The translations under genes were made by a program, and so were the position numbers. Below, piece by piece: positions 27,401 to 35,083 of a stretch of DNA of 64,000 nt. Location of the stretch: contig NC_015865.1 of assembly GCF_000221185.1 (NCBI RefSeq), forward strand, positions 1 through 64,000, in the 5' to 3' direction. The notes under the pieces were generated by a model. The model was not told the DNA's origin. It was given only the letters and a program-made list of their open reading frames with translations, and did no database searches. Each line of letters starts with the position of its first letter. Within the stretch, counting starts at the first letter, position 1. Origin of the DNA: Thermococcus sp. 4557. GTDB lineage: Archaea > Methanobacteriota_B > Thermococci > Thermococcales > Thermococcaceae.

Positions 27401-27437
27401 AAATCAGACTTGCCTTGAATTTCGATGCTGCTGTCAT
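24426..27437 (-). CDS. Receptor Ser/Thr kinase with extracytoplasmic beta-propeller; non-RD kinase
   Basis: About 1003 residues. Signal peptide 1-29, outside propeller about 31-400 with WxxxY blade motifs (WAKAYSNIDPEG, WTRVYASPGGRD), a CxxC pair (ECPMCRV), membrane helix about 439-457, then kinase domain about 497-760. Kinase motifs are GEGGFAKVFKV, VAALKIPR, YHLDLKPEN, DWG, SAPEQ. The HRD arginine is leucine, so activation-loop control differs from classic kinases. After the kinase come a helical domain (REGIPIGKSTIDELRVLL) and a C-terminal ~100-residue domain (RIEVPGYGPVEYVV ... RKRGKLSVIKDRK) not found in the other five. ATG 27437 overlaps the PP2C stop (ATGA); GTG 27443 is also open. Confidence 0.9.
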   Translation of the reverse strand: MTAASKFKASLIFSLILTLLMASLPQAAAEPWAKAYSNIDPEGTVSVEYIGNDIVLLGNTEQGVVVARIGENGEVVWSKLVESKYSFIGKVLARGPEGSIIAGGTVGDGRGVWIIKLDGNGNVEWTRVYASPGGRDLVDASVADDGSVFGLIELDTPWEYLILKLDPSGNLEWVYRYRGVYDLKLLKVKALENGYILLAGNKGKSLAVAMISAGGVVMWGKVYGIYPGTKLADVARTDDGIILAGSVESDLGVKGLLVKLKPNGAVEFARTYSHEGAKLSIERVILGANDLVLVGTATRIFDSGDVVVLVTDETGEIRTHRIYTAPVGGRVLDASLTGETLTVAMRSYLNMDKPHVTLLTLDIGAMPKECPMCRVSNISGVQASISTSENRFLQLDPPSVPPLIPDSTEVKVSEFSLAVVGSVILESEEASTGKTTSWNMVLLALGLSAVAVFGIFTLGRRKKKSGGKTKSQQKEDGTRNTPRDKSLLFPEELLGKYEPLEFLGEGGFAKVFKVKRREDGKVAALKIPRIDEKTSKGFLKEVSAWLHLNHPNIVRLHDADILPVPYLEMEFVEGIEVNGTRVRDLGAYPKPVGEKRALELIRGIASGLAHAHSKGIYHLDLKPENVLLKGDMTPKITDWGLAKIGASPAVPTTAESLTLLYSAPEQLNPGVHGGTDARTDIYQLGLIFYELLTGKLPYEGSSKTAIVASLLGGSAKTLPPSHFSGALAKYDGIFEKLLAKRKEDRYQSVEEFLHDLELVERLEKEKEAIEREIEKTRTTMMTTSGEELARLKRRLTEQLSRNALLHAQLNDKAGLIGALEELKGLSREYKAEIEGAIEQLELMMREGIPIGKSTIDELRVLLDRVKLEVESETVSGKREPKRRAGITPTITTAGGGGRRQRVDGRIEVPGYGPVEYVVRDEEFEGDPKETLGEMVEYYLKHREEIDEMIKRETGVSDVPRFTRFSIQKKEFRLYAENVHGYRRLGFKITRKRGKLSVIKDRKR

Positions 27438-28180
27438 TTCCACACCACCACCGTCACGTTGTCCCTTGTGACGGGCAGGGCCTCTTCGATCAGCCTTCTA
27501 GTTATCTCCTCCGCGCTCCTGCCCTGTGCGGCTATCCCGACTATTCTTTCTTCGTCCACGTAGTCATGAAGCCCGTCGGAGCTGAGCAGGAGAACGTCCC
27601 CGTGCCTCAGCTTCCATTCGTAAAAATCAACCTCAAATTTGGCCCCGAGGGCCCTCGTTATGATGTTCCGCATCGGGTGCCTCCTCGCTTCATCGGGGGT
27701 TATCTCACCTCTATCAACGAGCTCCTGGACGAGTGAGTGGTCCTTCGTCCTGGCGATGATTCTTCCGTTCCTTATCAGATACGCTCTGCTGTCCCCGGTA
27801 TTGGCTATGAGAACCCTTCCTGGGGAAACGAGGGCGGACACAAGGGTCGTCCCCATTCCTTCCCTCTCTCCCGTGGCGTTCTCCAGTATTCTGGAGTGTG
27901 CCAGCTCGTACGCTTTCCTGAGCGTTATCCGGGTGAGATACTGGGGAGCGCCAGGTTCGTACTCCTGGAGAAGCGTCTCTTTCAGAACCTCTATTGCAAT
28001 CCCGGAAGCCACCTCGCCGGAGCTATGGCCCCCAAGCCCATCGGCCACCGCCAGGAGATACGCGTCGGGCAGTTTCAGGATTAAAAAGCTGTCCTCGTTG
28101 TTGTATCTTCCCCCAACGTGGCTTATGCCGGATAAAAATGGAAGAAAAACTGCCATCGTTCCCCCATTGGACTCGGCCAT
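27434..28180 (-). CDS. Soluble PP2C-family Ser/Thr phosphatase
   Basis: 248 residues, a bare PP2C catalytic domain without membrane segment. Metal and catalytic motifs: NNEDSF, VADGLGGHSSGE, MGTTLVSA, NTGDSRAY, DHSLVQELVDRGEITPDEA, LLLSSDGLHDY, DNVTVV. It is sandwiched between two kinase genes with overlaps at both ends: its ATG overlaps the upstream kinase stop (TAATG), and its stop overlaps the next kinase start (ATGA). This argues for equal production of kinase and antagonist. It is closely related to the PP2C domain of the protein at 17479. Confidence 0.93.
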   Translation of the reverse strand: MAESNGGTMAVFLPFLSGISHVGGRYNNEDSFLILKLPDAYLLAVADGLGGHSSGEVASGIAIEVLKETLLQEYEPGAPQYLTRITLRKAYELAHSRILENATGEREGMGTTLVSALVSPGRVLIANTGDSRAYLIRNGRIIARTKDHSLVQELVDRGEITPDEARRHPMRNIITRALGAKFEVDFYEWKLRHGDVLLLSSDGLHDYVDEERIVGIAAQGRSAEEITRRLIEEALPVTRDNVTVVVWK

Positions 28181-30000
28181 TAGCCCTCCACCTCCCTCTG
28201 CACCTTGTGGAGGAGTACTTTGAGCTCGTCCAGCGTGGACTTGCTTATGGGCACGCTCTCGCGCATCATCAGCTCGAACTGGCCTATTGCGCCCTCAAGC
28301 TCCTCCCTGTGGGCCTTTGAGAACGCCTTCAGGTCTTCCAGTGCGTTGATGAGTCCGGCCTTGTCGTTGAGCTGAGCATGAAGGAGGGCGTTCCTGCTCA
28401 ACTGTTCAACCAGCTGGCGCATGAGCTTTTTGAGCTCTTTGCTATCGGTCGTCATGTTCATCGTGGTCTTTGTCTTCTCTATCTCCTCGGCCAGTTTATT
28501 TCTCTCCGCGTCGAGCTTCTTCATTAGCTCAAGATCGTGGAGGAACTCCTCGACGCTCTGATAGCGCTGTTCTTTCTCCTTTGCGAGAAGCTTCTCAAAA
28601 ATGCCGTCGTACTTCGCCAGAGCAATATTGAAGTGGCTCGGCGGCTTGGGCTTCACGGCAGGGTTTATCACCTTGGCCATGACAACGGCGGGAGAAGTCC
28701 CCTGATAGGGGAGCTTGCCCGTTAGCAGCTCGTAGAATATGAGTCCGAGCTGGTAGATGTCCGTCCTGGCATCGGTGTGGCCGTAGGTCTCGTCGTCGAG
28801 CTGTTCCGGAGCGGCGTAGAGAAGGGTTAGGCCCTTTGTTGTCGTGGCAGTCGTTGAAACTGCACCGACTTTAGCCAATCCCCAGTCGGTTATCTTAGGA
28901 GTCAAATCACTGGTTATGAGGACGTTCTGGGGCTTCAAATCCCTGTGGAAGACCTGCTTGCTGTGGGCGTGTTTGAGGCCCTCTGCGATACCCCTGATGA
29001 ATTGGAGTGCCTTTTCCTCCTCGACGGGCTTCGGATACTTGCCGAGGTCTCTGATGACCTCGCCGTTGAGCTGGATTCCGTCAACAAACTCGATTTCTAG
29101 GTGTGGCAACGGCTCGTCGAAGGCGTTGTAGAGCTTCACTATGTTGGGGTGATCAAGCAGGCGCCAAGCTTTAACCTCCTTGAGGAAGAACCTCTTGGCC
29201 TTCTCGTCCAGGCGGGAGACCTTTAGGGCTATGATTTTTCCGTCTGATTTCCTCCTTACTTTGAATACCTTTGCAAAGCCGCCCTCACCAAGGAATTTGA
29301 GGGGCTCGTATTTGTTGAGGAGCTCGGGGGGGAAGTAGGGGACGAGCTTTGGTGGGGTTCTAATTTCTGGTTGAGCGGTCGTGGGCAAACCTTCATCTTC
29401 AAAACTTTTCGTGTCTTTACCGCTGGATCTCCTGCTGTGTACGTAACCTAGGACAACAATTCCAACTCCGACAAGAATCATGGCTATTAGTGCATAAGAG
29501 AAACCACCATTTGTGGTGCCGGAGAGATCTGCGTAACTCCTGGTTTCTGTGGGAGTGTACGGGTGGGTGACATACAGCGAGACATACGTCCTCTTGCTGT
29601 ATGTCTTGTCTTCCAACAATCCGGGATCAGTGTACTGAACCGTTACAGTTATCGTTTTGCTTCCGCTGGATTCAGATGACGGAACAAACACTCTAAACTC
29701 GAAGGTTCTGCTTTCCCCTTGGGGGATTTTATCTACGTATGCGGTTTCTGGGGATATCACTATGTTGCTGTATCCCGCGATTTCTGGAGTGACTCTAACA
29801 TCAACGGCATCGTCATCTCCAATCTCCTTAACCGTGACGGTCAATGTTGCATAGTTCCCCGCCGTTATGGATTGGGGTTTTAGATACGCAGATACGTCTA
29901 TCTGAGTGGTTCCCCCGATTCCTAATACTTGCGGCGTTCCAATGAACAGAATCACCGTTAGGGCGAGTACTATCTTAAAGAAAAAGGGTACGCGTCTCAT
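28180..30000 (-). CDS. Receptor Ser/Thr kinase with extracytoplasmic Ig-like domain
   Basis: About 606 residues. Signal peptide or first membrane helix 5-27 (PFFFKIVLALTVILFIGTP), an outside Ig-like (NEW3/CARDB-like) domain 33-148, membrane helix 167-187, kinase about 231-490. Kinase motifs are GEGGFAKVFKV, IIALKVSR, FHRDLKPQN, DWG, AAPEQ. The end is the helical domain shared with sister kinases (RESVPISKSTLDELKVLL). The frame is open back to 30195, but that stretch lies over the AAA gene. ATG 30000 overlaps the AAA stop (ATGA) and starts the signal peptide. Here the catalytic loop is the classic HRD. Confidence 0.9.
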   Translation of the reverse strand: MRRVPFFFKIVLALTVILFIGTPQVLGIGGTTQIDVSAYLKPQSITAGNYATLTVTVKEIGDDDAVDVRVTPEIAGYSNIVISPETAYVDKIPQGESRTFEFRVFVPSSESSGSKTITVTVQYTDPGLLEDKTYSKRTYVSLYVTHPYTPTETRSYADLSGTTNGGFSYALIAMILVGVGIVVLGYVHSRRSSGKDTKSFEDEGLPTTAQPEIRTPPKLVPYFPPELLNKYEPLKFLGEGGFAKVFKVRRKSDGKIIALKVSRLDEKAKRFFLKEVKAWRLLDHPNIVKLYNAFDEPLPHLEIEFVDGIQLNGEVIRDLGKYPKPVEEEKALQFIRGIAEGLKHAHSKQVFHRDLKPQNVLITSDLTPKITDWGLAKVGAVSTTATTTKGLTLLYAAPEQLDDETYGHTDARTDIYQLGLIFYELLTGKLPYQGTSPAVVMAKVINPAVKPKPPSHFNIALAKYDGIFEKLLAKEKEQRYQSVEEFLHDLELMKKLDAERNKLAEEIEKTKTTMNMTTDSKELKKLMRQLVEQLSRNALLHAQLNDKAGLINALEDLKAFSKAHREELEGAIGQFELMMRESVPISKSTLDELKVLLHKVQREVEG

Positions 30001-31193
30001 CCCCCAAACTCCTCCGCCCACTTCTCGTACCGCTCGATCTCCTTCCTCGTCAGCGGGCTCTTGATCCTCTTGAAGGCCTCCTCGAAGTCCCTCATTTCCA
30101 GGGGTCTCGTCCTCAGGGAGCGCTTTCTCAGCTCGTGGAAGGGAAGCTCCGCCAGCTTGTGGAGATCCCTGTTCTCCTCGCGTATCATGTGCCATATCGC
30201 CTCCTGACAGAGGTTCTTGAGGTCCCTTCCGGAGTAGAGCCTCCTGACGCTCTCCTCCGCTATCGCGTCGAGATCAAGCCGGCTTATGTCCAGTCCGCGG
30301 GTGTTGATCTTGATTATCTCCTTCGTGGCCTTCTCGTCCGGCAGCGGGACGTAAATCCTGCGCGGGAAGCGGGAAAGGACCGCCTCGTCCAAATCCCAGG
30401 GAGTGTTGGTCGCCGCCAAAGTCAGGACCAGTATGTCGCTCTTTTTGTCCTGGAAGCCGTCGAGTTCCGTGAGAAGTGTTGAGAGCATTCTCCTCGAGGC
30501 CTCGCTCTGGTCGCCGGAGCGCTTGGTCGTCAGGGCGTCTATCTCATCCATGAAGACTATGCTCGGGGCCTTTTCCCTGGCAACCTCATAGAGGGCCGAG
30601 ATTATCTTGGTGGACTCGCCGAAGTACTTGCTGAGGACATTGCTGGCCTTAACGCTGAAGAAGGTCGCGTTCAGGCTTCCGGCCGCTGCAGAGGCGAGCA
30701 GCGTTTTGCCGGTTCCCGGCGGGCCGAAGAGCAGGATACCCTTCCAGGGCTGGATCGATTCGGGCCTCTGCAGGGCGGAGATGACGACCGTTTCCATCAT
30801 CAGCATCTTGACCTCTTCCAGCCCGCCTATGTCGCTCCACTTGACCTTGGACTTCGTTATCAGGTTCTCGACGTATTGCTTGAACTTGTCCTCCTCGCCG
30901 TCCTCCGTCCCGGCCTCCTTTCCGCTTCCACCTTCTTTCATCGGCCTGTGCTTCCTCTTTACCCCGTAGCGGCCGGCTTCAACGTCCCTCGCTATGGTCT
31001 CCCACTTCTTGGCCTTCTGCAGGTAGCTCTCGCGGTTGAACTCGTCATACTTCGCGAGTTGCTTCAGTATCCTGGAGCATTCGAGGGCCTTTTTTCTGGC
31101 GGTTTCCTTGTCGCCCTTCTTTATCGCTTCCTCAAACTCCTTCTTGGCCTTCCTAAAGGCTGACATCAGGGGACCGGAAAGATCGACGGGCAT
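29997..31193 (-). CDS. Vps4/CdvC-like AAA ATPase with MIT-like N-terminal domain (second copy)
   Basis: About 398 residues. MIT-like three-helix segment 8-75 (SAFRKAKKEFEEAIKKGDKE ... RESYLQKAKKWETIA), a Lys/Gly/Glu linker, AAA domain with Walker A GPPGTGKT, Walker B IVFMDEIDAL, sensor 1 LTLAATNTPWDLDEA, arginine region VLSRFPRRIYVPLP. The C-terminus, TRKEIERYEKWAEEFGG, is nearly identical to the copy at 13142. ATG 31208 is in frame, but GGTGGTGGTTGGG lies just before ATG 31193. The gene opens a tightly overlapping run AAA-kinase-PP2C-kinase, which ties an ESCRT-disassembly-type ATPase directly to phosphorylation control. Confidence 0.84.
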   Translation of the reverse strand: MPVDLSGPLMSAFRKAKKEFEEAIKKGDKETARKKALECSRILKQLAKYDEFNRESYLQKAKKWETIARDVEAGRYGVKRKHRPMKEGGSGKEAGTEDGEEDKFKQYVENLITKSKVKWSDIGGLEEVKMLMMETVVISALQRPESIQPWKGILLFGPPGTGKTLLASAAAGSLNATFFSVKASNVLSKYFGESTKIISALYEVAREKAPSIVFMDEIDALTTKRSGDQSEASRRMLSTLLTELDGFQDKKSDILVLTLAATNTPWDLDEAVLSRFPRRIYVPLPDEKATKEIIKINTRGLDISRLDLDAIAEESVRRLYSGRDLKNLCQEAIWHMIREENRDLHKLAELPFHELRKRSLRTRPLEMRDFEEAFKRIKSPLTRKEIERYEKWAEEFGG

Positions 31194-31233
31194 CCCAACC
31201 ACCACCATGGTTTTGGATTGATATTACCTCTGT

Positions 31234-31245
31234 GTTTAAAAAATA
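31234..31245 (-). promoter_or_regulatory. TATA-like element before the AAA-kinase-PP2C-kinase run
   Basis: An A/T-only stretch reading TTTTTTAAAC on the minus strand lies 40-50 bases before ATG 31193. It sits between the start and the 11-bp repeat array at 31291-31409. Confidence 0.4.
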
Positions 31246-31290
31246 AAAATTTCGGGCGGCTATATCCTGATTTTGCGGGTTGATCCAGCC

Positions 31291-31409
31291 TGACCCCTTT
31301 ACGACCCCTTTCTGACCCGAATGGGCCGTTTATGAAACGTTTGCGATGCGTTTGAAACGTTTTAAGCTGAGCCAATTTTGAGCCTTTTATGAGCCAGCTG
31401 AGCCCTTTC
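31291..31409. repeat. Array of 11-bp-phased short direct repeats in the intergenic gap
   Basis: Three blocks follow one another at near-helical spacing. GACCC occurs at 31292, 31303 and 31314. CGTTT occurs at 31327, 31338, 31349 and 31358. TGAGCC occurs at 31368, 31379, 31390 and 31399. The spacings are 11,11; 11,11,9; 11,11,9. Two AAACGTTT palindromes (31335 and 31355) lie exactly 20 bp apart. The period is not a multiple of three, so coding is unlikely although a 99-codon frame stays open. The position, 50-170 bp upstream of the TATA-like element of the AAA run, suggests a regulator-binding array. The rest of the 335-base gap is AT-rich with no other feature seen. Confidence 0.7.
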
Positions 31410-31528
31410 ATTTGGCCTGCCGTGAGGCATTCTTGAGTCAATTCCGAATCAATTGGGGCAATCATATTATCACACCTCTACATCAACTTGAGTATTGGGC
31501 GTTTGATTATACCAAACTTGCTCAACTC

Positions 31529-33472
31529 TCACCTCGACACCTCCCTCTCGATCCTCAGTAACAGCGCCCTAACCTTTTCCTCGACCTCGGAGCTTATCGG
31601 AATCCCCTCCTTCAGCAGCATCTCCACCTGGGCTATCGCGTTGAGCAGGTCGTCGAGGTTCTCCTCCGTGTAGAACTTGAGGTCGTCCAGCGCCGCCAGC
31701 AGTTCGGCCTTATCGTTGAGCCTCGCCGCCAGAACCGCGACCTTAACCGTCTTGCGGGCGCTTTCAATCTTCAGCCTCTCGAACTCCTCCCGCGAGCGGC
31801 TTCTCCTCAACGCCAGGCCGGTTTTTATTAGCTCGCCTTTCTCCCGCTCCAATTCAGAGAGGGATTCCAGGGCATTTAGGAACTCCTTAACGCTCTGGTA
31901 GCGCTCTTCTTTCCTCTTCGCCAGGAGCTTTTCAAAAACTCCGTCGAGCCTCTTGAGCTCAGGCTTGAGCTCGGACATGGGCTTGGGCTTTGCGTGGAGG
32001 ATTTTTCCAACGAGGGCACCAGGAGAGGTGGCTTTATACGGGAGCTCGCCCGTTAGGAGCTCGTAGAAGATCAGCCCGAGCTGGTAGACGTCGGTTCTTC
32101 CGTCGGGTTCGCCGTAGGTTTCTTCGTCAAGCTGTTCAGGAGCGGCATACAGCGGGGAGTAGCCGTAGTGCCTGCTCAGCGAGCTCCTCGCGCTTATCTT
32201 CGCCAGTCCCCAGTCCGTTATCTTTGGCGTCAGGTCGGCTTTGAGGAGGACGTTCAAGGGTTTGAGATCGAGGTGGTAGATGCCCTTTGAGTGTGCATGC
32301 TTGAGACCCTCGGCGATGCCCGTGATTAGTTTAATTGCCATCCTCTCGGGAACGGGCTTTGGATAAGCTCCGAGGTCTCTGAACAGCTCCCCATCGATCT
32401 CAGCGCCCTCAACGAACTCCATCTCCAGATACGGAACCGGCAAGATGTCTGCCCTGTAAAGCCTGACTATGTTCTCGTGGTTTAGGTTGTACCACGCGGC
32501 GACTTCTTTGACGAACAGGCCGCTCGTCCTCTCGTCTATTCTCGGTATCTTGAGGGCAACAATCTTTCCGTCTTTCCTTCTCTTGACCTTGTACACCCTG
32601 GCGAAGCCGCCCTCACCGAGGAATTCAAGGGGTTCGTAGCGTGAGAGAAGGGCTTGTGGGAAGTCCTTTGGAATCTCTCCATTGGAGGGTTTCTTCGTGT
32701 CCAAAGTTAGTAAGTCATCTGGGATTTTTATTGTCAATTTTTTCCTCTTCCTGGGGCTTTCCTCACCAGCCCGTGGGCCATTTGATTCCGTTGTAACTCC
32801 CACGAAATCCTTGAGGGTGCGGTTTATCCTCTCCACCACGATCTTTGCCTCTTTGCTTTCGATTTTCTCGTGTCTCCTCTTGGCCGTCTCTAAAAGCCTG
32901 CGAATCTGCGTAGAGGTTATTTTGTATGTTATCTTCCATTGCCCCCCGATCCTTCCGACTCCGAGGTCATCGGGAGAAACCTCGATGTAGGCCTCCGGTA
33001 GAAATGAGGCGGAGTACCTCTTCCTGGCAACGAGTGTCCCCTGGTATTCCCTACCGTTCAGGACCTGGGATATATACGACAGGTGCCTGTCTTCCCATTC
33101 CCCTGCCCTCACGAGTTGGGTCAGGTTGCGTATGACTTCCTCTGGGAGAAGGTCCCTTAGAGGCGTTCCGGTGGGAGCATCGGTTGGAGGTCTCACGGCA
33201 TCTCCATAAAAGCCAACGAAGTACCATCTGCCGTCGAGGGGATTCATGCTAATGAACAGCACTATCCCCCTGCGGAATCTTTTTGGCCTGTTGAGAATGG
33301 TACCGTAGTATTTGTCAGGGGAGAATCCCTCGTAGAAGTTCCACCATTCGTGAGCATATCCCGTTTGCCTGACAAACTCGAAGCCTGATTCATACCTTCT
33401 CCTGAATGCTTCCCAGTCAAACCCTTTCCAGCGGTTGAAGGACCAGTTTATCTTTGCCACCAGTTTATCCAA
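31529..33472 (-). CDS. Soluble Ser/Thr kinase with Trp/Tyr-rich N-terminal domain; non-RD kinase
   Basis: 647 residues, no membrane helix. Residues 1-190 form an aromatic-rich domain not seen in the other kinases (INWSFNRWKGFDWEAF, HEWWNFYEGF, RRGIVLFISMNPLDGRWYF, GGQWKITYKI). A basic linker leads to the kinase domain at about 278-540: GEGGFARVYKV, IVALKIPR, YHLDLKPLN, DWG, AAPEQ. HRD is HLD, as in the propeller kinase. The C-terminal helical domain (KEGIPISSEVEEKVRALL) is shared. The start is TTG 33472, with GGGGTGG upstream; no better ATG was seen. It lies 19 bases after the previous kinase gene. Confidence 0.86.
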   Translation of the reverse strand: MDKLVAKINWSFNRWKGFDWEAFRRRYESGFEFVRQTGYAHEWWNFYEGFSPDKYYGTILNRPKRFRRGIVLFISMNPLDGRWYFVGFYGDAVRPPTDAPTGTPLRDLLPEEVIRNLTQLVRAGEWEDRHLSYISQVLNGREYQGTLVARKRYSASFLPEAYIEVSPDDLGVGRIGGQWKITYKITSTQIRRLLETAKRRHEKIESKEAKIVVERINRTLKDFVGVTTESNGPRAGEESPRKRKKLTIKIPDDLLTLDTKKPSNGEIPKDFPQALLSRYEPLEFLGEGGFARVYKVKRRKDGKIVALKIPRIDERTSGLFVKEVAAWYNLNHENIVRLYRADILPVPYLEMEFVEGAEIDGELFRDLGAYPKPVPERMAIKLITGIAEGLKHAHSKGIYHLDLKPLNVLLKADLTPKITDWGLAKISARSSLSRHYGYSPLYAAPEQLDEETYGEPDGRTDVYQLGLIFYELLTGELPYKATSPGALVGKILHAKPKPMSELKPELKRLDGVFEKLLAKRKEERYQSVKEFLNALESLSELEREKGELIKTGLALRRSRSREEFERLKIESARKTVKVAVLAARLNDKAELLAALDDLKFYTEENLDDLLNAIAQVEMLLKEGIPISSEVEEKVRALLLRIEREVSR

Positions 33473-33490
33473 TCAATCCACCCCCTTTCT

Positions 33491-35083
33491 TTACGGCATA
33501 CTAATTCTGTGGACAATAATCTCACCCTTGGCGATTAGATGTTCCGGAACGGGCAGACCCTCCTCAACCCTGGCTTCAAGGCTTTCTATCAAGCCATCCA
33601 GCTCTTCCCTAACCTTTCCTCTGGCGTACCTCCTGAGGGAGAGAGCGTACTTGAGGGCCTCCTTGGCATCCCCGAGCTTCAGGTGGAGCAGGAGCAGCTG
33701 GCCGGCGTAGTATGCAGAGCGCGAAAGGTCCGTGCTCCTCTCGAGCTCCCTCCTGTACTTCCCACCGAGAATCTCCGCCAGATCCCTCTGCAGCTCGGCA
33801 ACTGACTGATAGCGCTCCTCCTTCCTCTTGGCGAGGCACCTCATTATTACCGGCTCGAGGGGCCTTGCATCCGGATTCAGCTCGCTTGGGGGAACGGGAT
33901 CCTCCATCGTTATCTTTTCGGCGACTTCGATGAAGTCCTCCCCGTCGAAGGGCACCTTTCCGGTCGCAAGCTCATACATGAGAACGCCGAGCTGCCAGAC
34001 GTCCGTCCTCTCATCGGTTCTGCCGAAGCGTTTGCTTATCTGCTCCGGAGCGGCGTAGAGAGGGGTAAAGGTAGCTGTGGTCGTCCTGCTCTCAGTCAAT
34101 ACCTTACTCAGCCCCCAGTCACTTATCTTTGGCGTGCCGTCCTTCAGAAGGATGTTGCTCGGCTTTATGTCCCTGTGGATTACTCCCCGCTCGTGGGCGT
34201 ACTTCAGGCCCTCACAGACGTTGAAGGCTATCTCCGCCACCCTCTCCGGGGAAAGGGGCTTCTTGATGCCTCCCAGCGAGCCCTCACAGTACTCCATCTC
34301 TATGTACGGCACGGGGACGATGTTTGCCTCGTAGAGCCTGACTATGTTTCGGTGCCTCAGCCCGCTCCAGACGGCAACCTCATGAAGGAACTGCCTCCCC
34401 ACTCCCTCGGAGAGGCTGTGGGGAACCTTAAGCGCCACAGTCGAGCCGTCCGGTTTCACTGCGCGGTAGACGGTGGCGAAGCCGCCGGAACCAATTGGTT
34501 CCACGGACACGTACCTTGACAGCAGTTTCTCCAGCCCGCCGGGCCCCGAGGGCAGGGGTTCGGATTCCTCCCTTGGGAGCGACTTAACCCTGAGAGTTAA
34601 GGGAACTCTCACCAGGTAGATCCCGGATTTCAACCCTGCGCGGGCTTTTATCTCGCCAACTTTCCGCGGAATGAACCTCACGAAGGTTGATTTGACCTCA
34701 CCGGGAGCCAGCGAGAGGTCTATTCTTCCGGGGGATACCTTTCCGTACTCCCCAAGCTCGTCCAGCCGTATTGTGACTGCCAAAGGGCGGCTAGAAACAT
34801 TCCTCATCCCAACCCTCAGGAGGGCCTCAACGCCTTCGTTCAGTTCCGGAGGTGCTTCGAAGATGAAGCCCTCGCGGAGAACCTTCCGTAGATCCTGTCT
34901 TTTAGAGGACGCCCTCGTAACGGGTGCACGGGTGGGACTCGCGCTCTCTTCAATAATCCTTACTATTAGCGGCAGGAAGATTAACAGAGCCAAAACTACC
35001 CCGAACTCGCCCAACAGATACACAATGAAAATGGAAACAAAAAGGCGACGAATGAAGTCGGCCTCCAGGGAGCGCCGTTGCAT
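33491..35083 (-). CDS. Membrane-anchored Ser/Thr kinase with Ig-like domain
   Basis: About 530 residues. An N-terminal hydrophobic stretch 12-45 (one long or two short membrane helices) precedes an Ig-like beta domain 70-167 (EALLRVGMRNVSSRPLAVTI). The kinase is at about 190-445: GSGGFATVYRA, VALKVPHS, IHRDIKPSN, DWG, AAPEQ. The last ~90 residues are helical, ending EEGLPVPEHLIAKGEIIVHRI, close to the end of the kinase at 42321. If the hydrophobic part is a hairpin, the Ig-like domain is inside. ATG 35083 overlaps the stop of the upstream propeller gene (TGATG). Confidence 0.89.
   Translation of the reverse strand: MQRRSLEADFIRRLFVSIFIVYLLGEFGVVLALLIFLPLIVRIIEESASPTRAPVTRASSKRQDLRKVLREGFIFEAPPELNEGVEALLRVGMRNVSSRPLAVTIRLDELGEYGKVSPGRIDLSLAPGEVKSTFVRFIPRKVGEIKARAGLKSGIYLVRVPLTLRVKSLPREESEPLPSGPGGLEKLLSRYVSVEPIGSGGFATVYRAVKPDGSTVALKVPHSLSEGVGRQFLHEVAVWSGLRHRNIVRLYEANIVPVPYIEMEYCEGSLGGIKKPLSPERVAEIAFNVCEGLKYAHERGVIHRDIKPSNILLKDGTPKISDWGLSKVLTESRTTTATFTPLYAAPEQISKRFGRTDERTDVWQLGVLMYELATGKVPFDGEDFIEVAEKITMEDPVPPSELNPDARPLEPVIMRCLAKRKEERYQSVAELQRDLAEILGGKYRRELERSTDLSRSAYYAGQLLLLHLKLGDAKEALKYALSLRRYARGKVREELDGLIESLEARVEEGLPVPEHLIAKGEIIVHRISMP

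Noticed and set aside
13142-31193. AAA proteins as ordinary proteasome-regulatory or Cdc48 ATPases
   Set aside because: They have one AAA domain, an MIT-like start instead of an OB/coiled-coil or Cdc48 N-domain, no HbYX tail, and a Vps4-like C-terminal helix (IERYEKWAEEFG).
31335-31362. Two AAACGTTT palindromes as a classic operator pair
   Set aside because: Not reported separately because they are part of the larger 11-bp phased array, which describes the pattern better.
31166-31465. 99-codon minus-strand frame over the 31.2-31.5 kb gap
   Set aside because: Its sequence is dominated by the 11-bp phased repeats and it overlaps the AAA start; no recognisable protein and no fitting ribosome site.
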